Below, piece after piece: positions 12,946-20,899 of a stretch of DNA of 36,548 nucleotides (its first letter is position 1; each line of letters opens with the position of its first letter). The notes below the pieces were generated by a model. The model was given only the letters and a program-made list of their open reading frames with translations, was not told the DNA's origin and did no database searches. The stretch lies in the NCBI RefSeq assembly GCF_004761975.1, contig NZ_RQII01000074.1:1-36548 (forward strand). Direction: 5' to 3'. Made by a program: the position numbers and the translations under genes. Source of the DNA: Planococcus koreensis (lineage in GTDB: Bacteria > Bacillota > Bacilli > Bacillales_A > Planococcaceae).

Positions 12946-14968
12946 ATTGTCGCCAGAAGAAAGAGAAGAAAAGAAACTTCCGCCGGAAGATGAACATTAC
13001 GTTTCGGAGGAAAAGCAAAAAGAGATTTTGCAGAAGTACGACCCCGAATCGAATACCCGCGATTTGAGCGGCACGATGAAGCATGTTGTGTTCTACGGCT
13101 TACTCGCTTTTTCATTATTTCAATTATATACAGCTATTTTTGGCCAATACACAGCATATATTCAACGTTCGATTCACTTAGGATTCGCTTTATCGCTGAT
13201 TTTCATCTTATTTCCAGCCCGCAAGCGCCATGGGGCCCGCGCGAAAGTCGCAATTTATGATTATGTGCTGTCTTTGCTGGCAGTGGGTGTCGGCTTATAC
13301 TGGCCGATTATGTATGATGATTTAGTATTCCGTTTAGGCCGCGTCACAGAAATGGATTTGATTGTCGGGATATTAGCGGTTCTCTTAACGCTTGAAGCTA
13401 CACGCCGCGCTGTCGGCTTGCCGATTACAATCATTGCATCCATTTTCTTGACCTATACGTTTTTCGGACCTTATTTCCCAGGTTTCCTGCGCCATCGAGG
13501 GCAGGATCTTGAATCAGTCATTCAGCTGATGTTCTACACAACAGATGGTATTCTAGGGACGCCAATCAGCGTTTCAGCTACATTCATCTTCGTGTTCCTA
13601 TTGTTCGGCTCATTCCTGGTGAAAACCGGAGTCGGCATGTATTTCAATGATTTGGCTGTTTCGCTTGCTGGCCATTTGACGGGCGGACCCGCAAAAGTCG
13701 CCATCTTCTCAAGTGCGTTGCAAGGGACGATTTCGGGGAGTTCTGTTGCAAACGTAGTAACATCGGGATCGTATACAATTCCAATGATGAAAAAATTAGG
13801 CTATAAAAAAGAATTTGCGGGCGCTGTAGAGGCTGCCGCTTCGACAGGCGGACAAATCATGCCGCCAATCATGGGGGCCGCGGCATTCCTGATGGTCGAG
13901 TTCATCGGCGGCATTACGTATTGGGAAATTGCCAAAGCAGCTGCTATTCCTGCTATCCTCTATTTCACCGGCGTTTGGATCATGACGCATTTTGAAGCGA
14001 AACGGGTCGGGTTGAAAGGCTTGAGCAAAGAAGAGATGCCGGACCGCAAAGAAGTCTTGAAGAAAATTTACCTATTGCTGCCGATTGTAGCAATCATCGT
14101 TTTCTTGCTTGTCGGGATTCCGACGATGCACGCCGCTTTATACGGCATTTTGCTGACTATACTTGTCAGCGCGTTCAATAAAGAAACAAGATTGAGTTTT
14201 AAAGACATGATCCACGCATTGGTTGACGGTGCAAGAACTGCACTTGCTGTAGCAGCTGCAACTGCCGCTGCCGGAATCATCGTCGGGGTGGTCGTTAAAA
14301 CCGGCCTCGGATTGAGCTTGGCAAACGGCCTGGTTTCCGCTTCAGGCGGAAACATTCTGCTGACGCTGTTCTTTACGATGTTGGCGGCAATCGTCCTCGG
14401 AATGGGGTCGCCGACAACGGCGAACTACGTTATCACATCAACGATCGCTGCACCGGCAATCATCACGTTATTGATGATTGATGAGCCGGTCGGCGCTGCC
14501 GTACCGATTGTGGTCGCGCTATCTGCCCATTTGTTCGTGTTCTATTTCGGCATCATTGCCGATATCACTCCGCCGGTTGCGCTTGCTGCGTTCGCCGCTT
14601 CAGGGATATCCGGTGGAGAGCCGATCAAGACGGGCTTTATCGCTGCCAAATTGGCAGCAGCTGCATTCATCATTCCGTATATGTTTGTGTTGTCTCCAGC
14701 GCTGCTGATGATCGACACGACCCTGCCGGAATTGATTTGGGTGCTGATAACAGCATTCACCGGAATGATAGCCATCGGAGCTGGATTAATCGGCTTTTGG
14801 TACCGCAAGCTGAACTGGATCGAACGGATCATTGCGTTCGCAACAGGCTTGGCATTGATTTACCCAGAAGGCGTGACCGATACGATCGGAGCGATTTCGT
14901 TCATCATCCTGTTTGTTCTGCAATGGATGTCGCGCGAAAAGAAAACACCGAAAACAATAGAAGCATAA
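12935..14968 (+). CDS. TRAP transporter fused permease (TAXI-type, DctQM fusion)
   Basis: A 677-residue inner membrane protein fusing the small (4-helix) and large (12-helix or more) TRAP permease subunits. A hydrophilic, charged cytosolic N-terminus (1-45) is followed by at least sixteen hydrophobic segments from about residue 50. Large-subunit hallmarks are visible: GGPAKVAIFSSALQGTISGS, AASTGGQIMPPIMGAAAFLM, GLGLSLANGLV, GMGSPTTANYVI and ADITPPVALAAFAASGIS. Together with the TAXI lipoprotein it would use the sodium gradient for uptake. It starts at ATG with AAAAGGAGTG upstream inside the DUF1850 gene, so translation is coupled. It is followed by a strong terminator. Confidence 0.95.
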   Translation: MADKLSPEEREEKKLPPEDEHYVSEEKQKEILQKYDPESNTRDLSGTMKHVVFYGLLAFSLFQLYTAIFGQYTAYIQRSIHLGFALSLIFILFPARKRHGARAKVAIYDYVLSLLAVGVGLYWPIMYDDLVFRLGRVTEMDLIVGILAVLLTLEATRRAVGLPITIIASIFLTYTFFGPYFPGFLRHRGQDLESVIQLMFYTTDGILGTPISVSATFIFVFLLFGSFLVKTGVGMYFNDLAVSLAGHLTGGPAKVAIFSSALQGTISGSSVANVVTSGSYTIPMMKKLGYKKEFAGAVEAAASTGGQIMPPIMGAAAFLMVEFIGGITYWEIAKAAAIPAILYFTGVWIMTHFEAKRVGLKGLSKEEMPDRKEVLKKIYLLLPIVAIIVFLLVGIPTMHAALYGILLTILVSAFNKETRLSFKDMIHALVDGARTALAVAAATAAAGIIVGVVVKTGLGLSLANGLVSASGGNILLTLFFTMLAAIVLGMGSPTTANYVITSTIAAPAIITLLMIDEPVGAAVPIVVALSAHLFVFYFGIIADITPPVALAAFAASGISGGEPIKTGFIAAKLAAAAFIIPYMFVLSPALLMIDTTLPELIWVLITAFTGMIAIGAGLIGFWYRKLNWIERIIAFATGLALIYPEGVTDTIGAISFIILFVLQWMSREKKTPKTIEA

Positions 14969-14969
14969 G

Positions 14970-15007
14970 AAAAGCGCTGCCCGACAAAATCGGAGCAGCG
15001 CTTTTTT
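14970..15007 (+). terminator. Terminator of the TRAP operon
   Basis: AAAAGCGCTGC pairs with GCAGCGCTTTT, with an inner CCGA/TCGG stem and a single bulged A, followed by a run of T. Confidence 0.85.
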
Positions 15008-15062
15008 GCGTGTTCACCGCAAAATCAATTTTATTCGAATATATAATCGTGCAAAAGCAATA

Positions 15063-15107
15063 AAACACAAAAAAAACGCGCAAGCTCGAAAGCTGCGCGT
15101 TTTCTTT
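15063..15107. terminator. Terminator downstream of tRNA-Val
   Basis: The arms ACGCGC and AGCT pair with AGCT and GCGCGT around a CGAA loop, with one bulged A and an A-run on the left that becomes a T-run on the minus strand. It follows the minus-strand tRNA gene. Confidence 0.8.
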
Positions 15108-15119
15108 CTCGTACTCTTA

Positions 15120-15192
15120 TGATTCCTACTGGGCTCGAACCAGCGACCTCTACCCTGTCAAGGTAGCGCTCTCCCAGCTGAGCTAAGGAATC
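15120..15192 (-). tRNA. tRNA-Val (anticodon GAC)
   Basis: Read on the minus strand, the 73-nt cloverleaf is complete: a 7-bp acceptor stem GATTCCT/AGGAATC, a D arm GCTC-AGCTGGGA-GAGC, an anticodon stem CTACC/GGTAG with loop TTGACAG (anticodon GAC, valine codon GUC), and a T arm GCTGG-TTCGAGC-CCAGT. The discriminator is A and CCA is not encoded. It is a solitary tRNA with its own promoter and terminator. Confidence 0.95.
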
Positions 15193-15213
15193 TCAATTAC
15201 CAGGACAAATATA

Positions 15214-15241
15214 ATTATATCGCGTCCTGGTGAAAAGTCAA
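15214..15241 (-). promoter_or_regulatory. Strong promoter of tRNA-Val
   Basis: On the minus strand, TTGACT (15241-15236) and TATAAT (15219-15214) are separated by 16 bp, with the tRNA starting 22 bp after the -10 box. It abuts the 3' end of the upstream 2H phosphoesterase gene. Confidence 0.8.
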
Positions 15242-15244
15242 TAA

Positions 15245-15769
15245 CTATTCTGAAAGAAAAATACTCCAATCGTTTTGTGCTTTTCCTTGCATGATCGACC
15301 AACATTCAATGGCGACAGCTTTGCCGCTGAACGGTTCGAATTCCATGGAAAGGCGAGCGAACATGGGTCCCCAGTATGGCGGAGCGATGTTTTTTGTGAT
15401 TGTCGCATGCGGCACCCAATGGTTCGGCAAATAATGATCCTGCTGGCCGGTAAAGTCGCGGGCCGCCAAGTTGATGGCCTGGTGGAAAACTTTCAATGCG
15501 TCAGTAGATGCAGGTGCTGTGTAGAATACGCCTTGCTGCTTGAAAAAGCCAAGAGAGCCGAATTGCAGAGGCAATTGTGCAGTTTGTTCAGCCAAAGGGG
15601 CAAGAGCATTTTTCAAGTCAGCCGGATTGGTTTGCTCAAATACCTGCAACGTCATATGCGGCGGCAGCATCGCAGTAGAGTCGAGGCTCGCCGCATTCGC
15701 TTGTTTTTGCAGGTGTTCTATTTTATTGGACGTTGTGTAGTCGAACCTTAAAACGATTGCTTGCATCAA
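15245..15769 (-). CDS. 2'-5' RNA ligase-like 2H phosphoesterase
   Basis: A 174-residue LigT-type protein, a second member of the 2H phosphoesterase superfamily in this window and only distantly similar to YjcG. The two catalytic motifs are PHMTLQVFE near residue 37 and PHATITKNI near 127. Family members cleave or join 2'-5' or cyclic phosphodiesters in RNA or nucleotides; the substrate here is unknown. It lies 12 bp downstream of the nuclease lipoprotein gene on the same strand, so the two are probably cotranscribed, and its 3' end runs into the tRNA-Val promoter. Confidence 0.82.
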   Translation of the reverse strand: MMQAIVLRFDYTTSNKIEHLQKQANAASLDSTAMLPPHMTLQVFEQTNPADLKNALAPLAEQTAQLPLQFGSLGFFKQQGVFYTAPASTDALKVFHQAINLAARDFTGQQDHYLPNHWVPHATITKNIAPPYWGPMFARLSMEFEPFSGKAVAIECWSIMQGKAQNDWSIFLSE

Positions 15770-15781
15770 TATCTTCCTCCA

Positions 15782-16492
15782 TTATTGGCCGGTGCTTTGG
15801 AAGCCGGCTTGCTGTGCTTCTTGTTCGGTGCAGAACCATTCTTCCGGATTGGTTTGTTCATAGGAACCTTCTCCTGGCATATGGTATATCTTCTTGCCGC
15901 TGCGGTTGATGTTGCCTTTGATCCGGCAGTCATCAGTTGCTGCCGGTGGAGTGGTGCCTCCATAAGCATTCGAGTTGAAGCCGCGGCTCGTCGAATAATT
16001 TTCATATTCCCAGATACCGGTTCCGGCATCTTTCGCTTTTTGCTCCACTTGTTCAAAAGCGTCGAGGTGGCGGGTATTCGGGGGATAAACGTAAGCGACA
16101 CGCGCCATACCCGATTCCAGCAGCTGTTCCTGGACGCTTTCGCCGTCTACGTAAATGTAGGCAAGCAGTCTGCCGTAATCATCGAAACGTTCTCCGACAT
16201 CAAATTCGATCGAAACATCCCCGGAATTTATGATGCGCTTGTTTTCCGCTGTTGCTTCTTTGCCAAGCGGCTGTTCGCCAAGCCGCGGATGGTTGGTTTC
16301 GGGTGTATCGACCAACAGGTAGCGGACGGTCTCTTCTTTGCCTTCGTACATGATTTTTATGGTGTCGCCGTCGATGACGGAGCTTACTTCCACGTCGATT
16401 TGGTCTTCAGTTCCCGCCGTATCCGTGGAATCAACGAGACCGCATCCCGAAAGGGCTGTTATCAGCAGCAGTAAACCAGCAAATTTTTTCAT
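15782..16492 (-). CDS. Thermonuclease-like secreted lipoprotein with C-terminal sunset-type domain
   Basis: About 236 residues, a staphylococcal nuclease (SNase) family lipoprotein. The open frame extends further upstream, but the start chosen is ATG at 16492 (MKKFAGLLLLITALSGC), which gives a clean lipoprotein signal with LSGC. SNase catalytic elements follow: VIDGDTIKI, VRYLLVDTPE and ERFDDYGRLLAYIYV, with the Asp, Arg and Glu residues needed for Ca2+-dependent cleavage of DNA or RNA outside the cell. The C-terminal part (DDCRIKGNINRSGKKIYHMP, then EEWFCTEQEAQQAGF) matches the small cysteine-pair domain I know as sunset, often attached to such nucleases. Likely cell-surface nutrient or DNA scavenging. 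Confidence 0.88.
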   Translation of the reverse strand: MKKFAGLLLLITALSGCGLVDSTDTAGTEDQIDVEVSSVIDGDTIKIMYEGKEETVRYLLVDTPETNHPRLGEQPLGKEATAENKRIINSGDVSIEFDVGERFDDYGRLLAYIYVDGESVQEQLLESGMARVAYVYPPNTRHLDAFEQVEQKAKDAGTGIWEYENYSTSRGFNSNAYGGTTPPAATDDCRIKGNINRSGKKIYHMPGEGSYEQTNPEEWFCTEQEAQQAGFQSTGQ

Positions 16493-16589
16493 AGTTAGTC
16501 CATCTCCTATTCCTCCATTATATTTTCCAAGGATGCTGCTTGCAAACCCGAACACATTCGGCTAACTTTGAAAAAAGAGGGGGATCGCA

Positions 16590-17426
16590 ATGCATTTGAC
16601 ACTACCATTCTATTACGACTTTGACCGGGTGCTCGAACGGCTGTCACTCGACCCGCTCCACGCGGTGTCGCTTTCTGAGCGGCTCGTTCGTATTCCCATG
16701 CCCGAAGGCAATATTGTGGCCGTGAAAGCTGAAGGCACAAGCGAGAATCCCGTTTTTTTACTGGAAGGCATGGAGATGGGCCAATTGGAACATCTCTCGG
16801 AAATTTTCCATTTCAATCAATCATTGGAGCCGGTCGCAGAACATTTCAGCGGCACCAGCTTGGCGCTTTTATTCGAGCAGCATAAAGGGACGCCATTGGT
16901 GCGTGAATTCTCCTTATACGGGGCGTTGATGAAAAGCATTATCCACCAGCAATTGAATTTGTCGTTCGCCCACACACTTTCCAGCCGCTTCGTCCAGACC
17001 TATGGCCATGAAAAGGAAGGGGTGTGGTTTTACCCGGAGCCCGGCAAAATCGCAGCGCTGCAGCCTGAAGAGCTGCGAAAGCTCCAATTCAGCACACGTA
17101 AAGCGGAATACGTCATCGGCCTGTCGCAGGCGGTCGCGTCCGGAACTCTGCGTTTGGACGAGCTGGCACAAAAATCAGATGAAGAGGCTGCGGCTGAGCT
17201 GGTTTCATACCGCGGCATCGGACCATGGACGGCACAGAGTTTTCTGATGTTCGGCCTTGGCCGGCCGAATCTATTCCCGCTGGCGGACATCGGCTTGCAG
17301 AATGCCTTGAAAATCCAATGGGCGCGGGCAGATAAGCCGAAAGCTGAAGAAATCCTGCAGCATTTGCCGGAATGGAGCCCTTATTTATCTTATGCGGCGC
17401 TTTATCTTTGGCGCAGCGTCGAATAG
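16590..17426 (+). CDS. DNA-3-methyladenine glycosylase II-like protein (AlkA family)
   Basis: A 278-residue base-excision repair glycosylase that should remove alkylated purines from DNA. An N-terminal AlkA_N-like beta domain (about 1-95) precedes the HhH-GPD domain. The latter has the helical opening LMKSIIHQQLNLSFAHTLSS, the hairpin VSYRGIGPWTAQSFL, and the catalytic aspartate in LFPLADIGLQ (Asp233). No C-terminal iron-sulfur cysteine cluster is present, as expected for AlkA. It is divergent from the nuclease lipoprotein and preceded by AGAGGGGG. It ends at a bidirectional terminator shared with the small gene on the other strand. Confidence 0.9.
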   Translation: MHLTLPFYYDFDRVLERLSLDPLHAVSLSERLVRIPMPEGNIVAVKAEGTSENPVFLLEGMEMGQLEHLSEIFHFNQSLEPVAEHFSGTSLALLFEQHKGTPLVREFSLYGALMKSIIHQQLNLSFAHTLSSRFVQTYGHEKEGVWFYPEPGKIAALQPEELRKLQFSTRKAEYVIGLSQAVASGTLRLDELAQKSDEEAAAELVSYRGIGPWTAQSFLMFGLGRPNLFPLADIGLQNALKIQWARADKPKAEEILQHLPEWSPYLSYAALYLWRSVE

Positions 17427-17432
17427 ACAACA

Positions 17433-17475
17433 AAGCAAAACGCTTTCCATGATGCTTCTGGAAAGGCGTTTTTAT
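17433..17475. terminator. Bidirectional terminator after the AlkA-like gene
   Basis: AAAACGC-TTTCCA pairs with TGGAAA-G-GCGTTTT around a short loop, with one bulged base and T-runs in both directions. Confidence 0.75.
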
Positions 17476-17513
17476 GTACTGTGGCTGCGAAGTCTGATGA
17501 TCAGCTTAGCCAA

Positions 17514-17657
17514 TTATGCTTGTTGCTCCAAGTCGGAAGGGATAGCTGCATGATACAGAAAGGACTCCTGATCGGCTGTTTCCATCTTGTCTTTGTCAAT
17601 ACCGACTTCAAGTTCGCCTGAGAAAATAGGTTCCCACCAATTCGCTTGTTTTTCCAT
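17514..17657 (-). CDS. Small 47-residue hypothetical protein
   Basis: A short open frame with a near-perfect ribosome binding site (AGAGGAGGAATAGACG then ATG). The product begins MEKQANWWEPIFSGELEVGI, continues DKDKMETADQESFLYHAAIP and ends SDLEQQA. It is acidic and soluble, with an unusual WW pair near the start and no membrane segment. I recognise no family. It ends close to a bidirectional hairpin and stands alone between the AlkA-like gene and the oxidoreductase. The strong ribosome binding site and tidy placement argue that it is real; conservation in related genomes would settle it. Confidence 0.7.
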   Translation of the reverse strand: MEKQANWWEPIFSGELEVGIDKDKMETADQESFLYHAAIPSDLEQQA

Positions 17658-17774
17658 CGTCTATTCCTCCTCTAATCCAGTTGAATTGTTTGACTATTCT
17701 ATACCCCGAAAGGTTACACTAATAAACAAGGACATTGAAAATAAGCCACTCGGCTTTCAGAAAAGGGGAGAATT

Positions 17775-18701
17775 ATGATTTCAATCGGTATGATCGGAGC
17801 GGGCATCGTTGGTGAACGCATCATTAAGCAAATCCAACAAGAAGGAAAAGTGGACATTAAAGCGGTTTTTGATGAGCAGCAGGAGCGGCTGGATTATTTG
17901 AATGAAACTTACGGCGTTCCCATAGCTGACTCGCTGGAAGCAGTATTGCATTCGGAAATCGACTGGCTGTATATCGGCACGCCGCCAGCTTCCCATGCCT
18001 CCATCGCCAAACTTGCGGCAAGCGCGGGCATCAATGTGCTGAGCGAAAAGCCCCTTGCCCATGATGCAGAGGCAGGCCAGGAAATGGCGGAATCTGCAGA
18101 CAGAAACCGCATTCGGACCGCTATGCATTTTCCGCTGATGTATAAGCCGGCAGTGCATGAAATGGTGAAACGGATCCGCGGCGGAAGCATTGGAAAAATT
18201 ACGCGCGTCGAACTGCAGACATTTTTCCCGGATTGGCCGCGCGGATGGCAGCAGACCCCTTGGATCGGCTCGCGGAGCCAAGGCGGTTTTGTGCGCGAAG
18301 TCTTCCCGCATTATCTGCAGCTGATCCACCGCATTTTTGGCGGCTTGTCAATTCAGCACCACATCGTTACGTATCCGGAACAAGCGGACCTGTGCGAAAC
18401 CGGGTTGCTCGCCCATGGCGTGATTGCGGACGGCACTCCGCTTTTGTTGTCGGGAATCAGCGGCATCGGACAAAAAGAGTTGCTGCAATTCAAGGTTTAC
18501 GGCGATCAAGGTGTGCTGACGCTGGAAAATTGGTCGAACTTGTATGAAGAAAGAAAGTACGAAGAACGCAAGGAGCTGACTGAATTCGATCCAGTGCCGA
18601 CCTTGTTTGAATCGCTGCAGCAGCAATCCACTTTGCTGGTGCCGTTTGAAGAAGGGCTGATCGTCCAACGGCACGTCGATCATTTATTGAATAACGGATG
18701 A
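17775..18701 (+). CDS. Gfo/Idh/MocA family NAD(P)-dependent oxidoreductase
   Basis: A 308-residue cytosolic dehydrogenase. The N-terminal Rossmann fold shows IGMIGAGIVGERII (residues 3-16), the dinucleotide glycine motif, and the EKPLAHD signature near residue 90 with its catalytic lysine. The C-terminal beta-sheet domain has RGWQQTPWIGSRSQGGFVRE and FPHYLQLIHRIFG. Family members act on sugars, inositols or related alcohols; the substrate is unknown. It starts with ATG after AAAAGGGGAG. The aldehyde dehydrogenase begins 55 bp downstream on the same strand, so the two may form an operon. Confidence 0.88.
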   Translation: MISIGMIGAGIVGERIIKQIQQEGKVDIKAVFDEQQERLDYLNETYGVPIADSLEAVLHSEIDWLYIGTPPASHASIAKLAASAGINVLSEKPLAHDAEAGQEMAESADRNRIRTAMHFPLMYKPAVHEMVKRIRGGSIGKITRVELQTFFPDWPRGWQQTPWIGSRSQGGFVREVFPHYLQLIHRIFGGLSIQHHIVTYPEQADLCETGLLAHGVIADGTPLLLSGISGIGQKELLQFKVYGDQGVLTLENWSNLYEERKYEERKELTEFDPVPTLFESLQQQSTLLVPFEEGLIVQRHVDHLLNNG

Positions 18702-18756
18702 TTGCCGCATTGCGTAAAGGGTAAAGAAGAGCATGAACGAAAATGGAGGTAAGAGG

Positions 18757-20145
18757 ATGAATTTCACAGCAACAGACGTCGAGAATATGATTGAACAACA
18801 GCGGGAGTATTTTTATACGGGTGCAACCAAGCCTGCCGCTTTCAGAAAAGCCCAATTAGCCCGCTTGAAAAGCGTGATTGCAGCCCACGACAGCGAAATC
18901 GTCAAAGCGTTAAAGCAAGATTTAGGGAAAAGTGAATTTGAAGCTTATGCGACAGAAGTCGGCTTTGTCCTCGACAGCATCAATTACATGATTGAAAACG
19001 TGGATTCCTGGATGAAGCCGGAACCTGTCAAAACGCCGCTTCACTTGCATCCGGCGAAAAGCATGATCATCCGTGAACCATATGGCTCGGTGCTTGTCAT
19101 CGGCCCGTTCAATTACCCGTTCCAATTGGTGATGGAACCGCTGGTCGGTGCCATCGTCGGCGGCAATTGCGCCATCGTCAAACCATCTGAAACGACGCCG
19201 AACGTCGCCGCAGTCATCCGCACGATTCTGGAAGAGGCGTTCCCGCCTTATTACGTCCGAGTGGTCGAGGGAGAACGCGAGGAAGTGAGCGCGCTGATCC
19301 ATGCGCCGTTCGATTACATTTTCTTCACAGGCAGCGTCAATGTGGGGAAAATCGTCATGAAAGCTGCGTCCGAAAGATTGACGCCGATCACCTTGGAGCT
19401 GGGCGGCAAAAGCCCGGCAATCGTCGACCAGACAGCAAATCTCGATCTTGCGGCAAAACGCGTCGCATGGGGGAAATTGATGAACAAAGGCCAGACATGT
19501 GTTGCGCCGGATTATGTCTGTGTGCATGAATCGGTAAAAGATGAGTTCATGGAAAAACTATTGGCGAACATCCGCAATTTTTATGGGAAAGATGCCCAGA
19601 AGAGCCCGGATTACGGGCGCATCGTCAGCCAAGGCCATTTTGACCGCCTCGTTGACATCATTGAAAAAGAAAAAGCGAACATCATTGTCGGGGGCCACAG
19701 CGACCGGGCAGATTTGTACATCGAACCCGTTGTGCTGGACAATATCCATTTCGACAGCCCGTCGATGGAAGACGAATTGTTCGGCCCAATCTTGCCGGTC
19801 ATCACGTACAATGATTTTCCGGCATTGCTGCGGCAAATCCGCAAATTGCCAAAACCGCTTGCGGCTTACCTGTTTTCGGAGAATGACCGGGCAATCGACT
19901 TTTTCCTGGACGAGCTGCCATTCGGCGGCGGCTGCATCAACGACACGGTTTCCCATGTCGGCAGCGCCCACCTTCCTTTTGGTGGAATCGGGACGTCCGG
20001 CGTGAACTCGTACCACGGCAAATACAGCTTTGAAACATTCACGCATGCCAAATCGATTTTGAAAAAATCGACGAGATTATCGACGAATGTTTTATTCCCT
20101 CCTTATAAAGATAAAGTGAAATTTGTCAGACGATTATTGAAATAA
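18757..20145 (+). CDS. Class 3 aldehyde dehydrogenase (YwdH-like)
   Basis: A 462-residue NAD(P)-dependent aldehyde dehydrogenase of the class 3 (ALDH3) type, oxidising medium- or long-chain or aromatic aldehydes to acids. Motifs are VIGPFNYPFQL and KPSETTP (cofactor binding), FFTGSVNVGKIV (Rossmann loop), ELGGKSP (catalytic Glu, about 214) and NKGQTCVAPDYV (catalytic Cys, about 248). An upstream in-frame ATG at 18733 exists, but ATG 18757 is preceded by GGAGG at the right distance and matches family N-termini. The length equals the short, soluble ALDH3 form without a C-terminal membrane anchor. Confidence 0.92.
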   Translation: MNFTATDVENMIEQQREYFYTGATKPAAFRKAQLARLKSVIAAHDSEIVKALKQDLGKSEFEAYATEVGFVLDSINYMIENVDSWMKPEPVKTPLHLHPAKSMIIREPYGSVLVIGPFNYPFQLVMEPLVGAIVGGNCAIVKPSETTPNVAAVIRTILEEAFPPYYVRVVEGEREEVSALIHAPFDYIFFTGSVNVGKIVMKAASERLTPITLELGGKSPAIVDQTANLDLAAKRVAWGKLMNKGQTCVAPDYVCVHESVKDEFMEKLLANIRNFYGKDAQKSPDYGRIVSQGHFDRLVDIIEKEKANIIVGGHSDRADLYIEPVVLDNIHFDSPSMEDELFGPILPVITYNDFPALLRQIRKLPKPLAAYLFSENDRAIDFFLDELPFGGGCINDTVSHVGSAHLPFGGIGTSGVNSYHGKYSFETFTHAKSILKKSTRLSTNVLFPPYKDKVKFVRRLLK

Positions 20146-20168
20146 GCGGCCTTCGGGTCGCTTTTTTT
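20144..20168 (+). terminator. Terminator of the aldehyde dehydrogenase gene
   Basis: AGCGGCC-TTCG-GGTCGCT hairpin with a tetraloop followed by a run of seven T. It starts at the stop codon. Confidence 0.85.
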
Positions 20169-20206
20169 ATTTCCGGATATTATGATAAAAAGAAAGGGGT
20201 GGCACG

Positions 20207-20899
20207 ATGGCGGAGCGCATATTAATCGTCGAAGATGAAAAAAGCATAGCGCGTGTACTTGAGTTGGAACTTACATATGAAGGCTACGAAACGGGTGTTT
20301 CCCATACTGGGGCTGACGGGCTGATTAAATTCCGTGAAGAGCCGTGGGATTTGGTGCTGCTTGATTTGATGTTGCCTGAAATCCATGGGCTGGATGTGCT
20401 TAAACGAATACGGGCATCAGATCCCGTGATTCCGGTCATTTTGCTGACGGCCAAAAACGATGTCAAAGACAAAGTGGCGGGACTCGATCTTGGCGCAAAC
20501 GATTACGTCACCAAGCCATTTGAAATCGAAGAAGTATTGGCGCGCATCCGTGCCTGCCTCCGTTTGACGACCGGTTCAGGAAATTCTTCGCTGCACCGGT
20601 TTGGGGAGCTGGAACTGAACGAAAGCACAAGGGAAGTTTCCCGTGCGGGCCGCCAAGTGGAATTGACGCCGCGCGAGTTCGACTTGCTGCTGTATTTCTT
20701 GCGGAATCCCTTGCAGGTGCTTAGCCGGGAACAAGTGCTGAATGCAGTATGGGGCTACGATTATTACGGCGATACGAATGTCATCGATGTCTATATCCGT
20801 TATTTGCGCAAAAAAGTGGATGCCGGTGAATCGACTACCTATATCCAAACGGTCAGGGGAATCGGCTATGTCCTAAAGGAGCAGGCAAATGAAGCTTAA
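20207..20899 (+). CDS. OmpR/PhoB-family response regulator (YkoG-like)
   Basis: A 230-residue two-component regulator. The receiver domain (about 1-120) has the acidic pocket EDE near residue 10, the phosphorylated Asp53 in LVLLDLMLP, the Thr in LLTAK and Lys103 in YVTKP. The C-terminal winged-helix DNA-binding domain (about 130-228) includes LTPREFDLLLYFLRNP, VWGYDYYGDTNVIDVYIRYL and the ending GIGYVLKE. It overlaps the kinase gene by 11 bases and is followed by two PepSY protein genes, the arrangement of B. subtilis ykoG-ykoH-ykoI-ykoJ. A predicted tandem site upstream of the second PepSY gene is its likely target. Confidence 0.93.
   Translation: MAERILIVEDEKSIARVLELELTYEGYETGVSHTGADGLIKFREEPWDLVLLDLMLPEIHGLDVLKRIRASDPVIPVILLTAKNDVKDKVAGLDLGANDYVTKPFEIEEVLARIRACLRLTTGSGNSSLHRFGELELNESTREVSRAGRQVELTPREFDLLLYFLRNPLQVLSREQVLNAVWGYDYYGDTNVIDVYIRYLRKKVDAGESTTYIQTVRGIGYVLKEQANEA

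Noticed and set aside
15120-15192. tRNA gene as an integration site of a mobile element
   Set aside because: No integrase, no repeated tRNA 3' end and no foreign cargo are found on either side.
15275-16474. Long plus-strand open frames opposite the 2H phosphoesterase and nuclease genes
   Set aside because: Both lie antisense to well-recognised coding regions; their products look like translated complement.
18922-19527. 201-codon minus-strand open frame inside the aldehyde dehydrogenase
   Set aside because: It is antisense to a gene with full motifs and has no family features or start signal.
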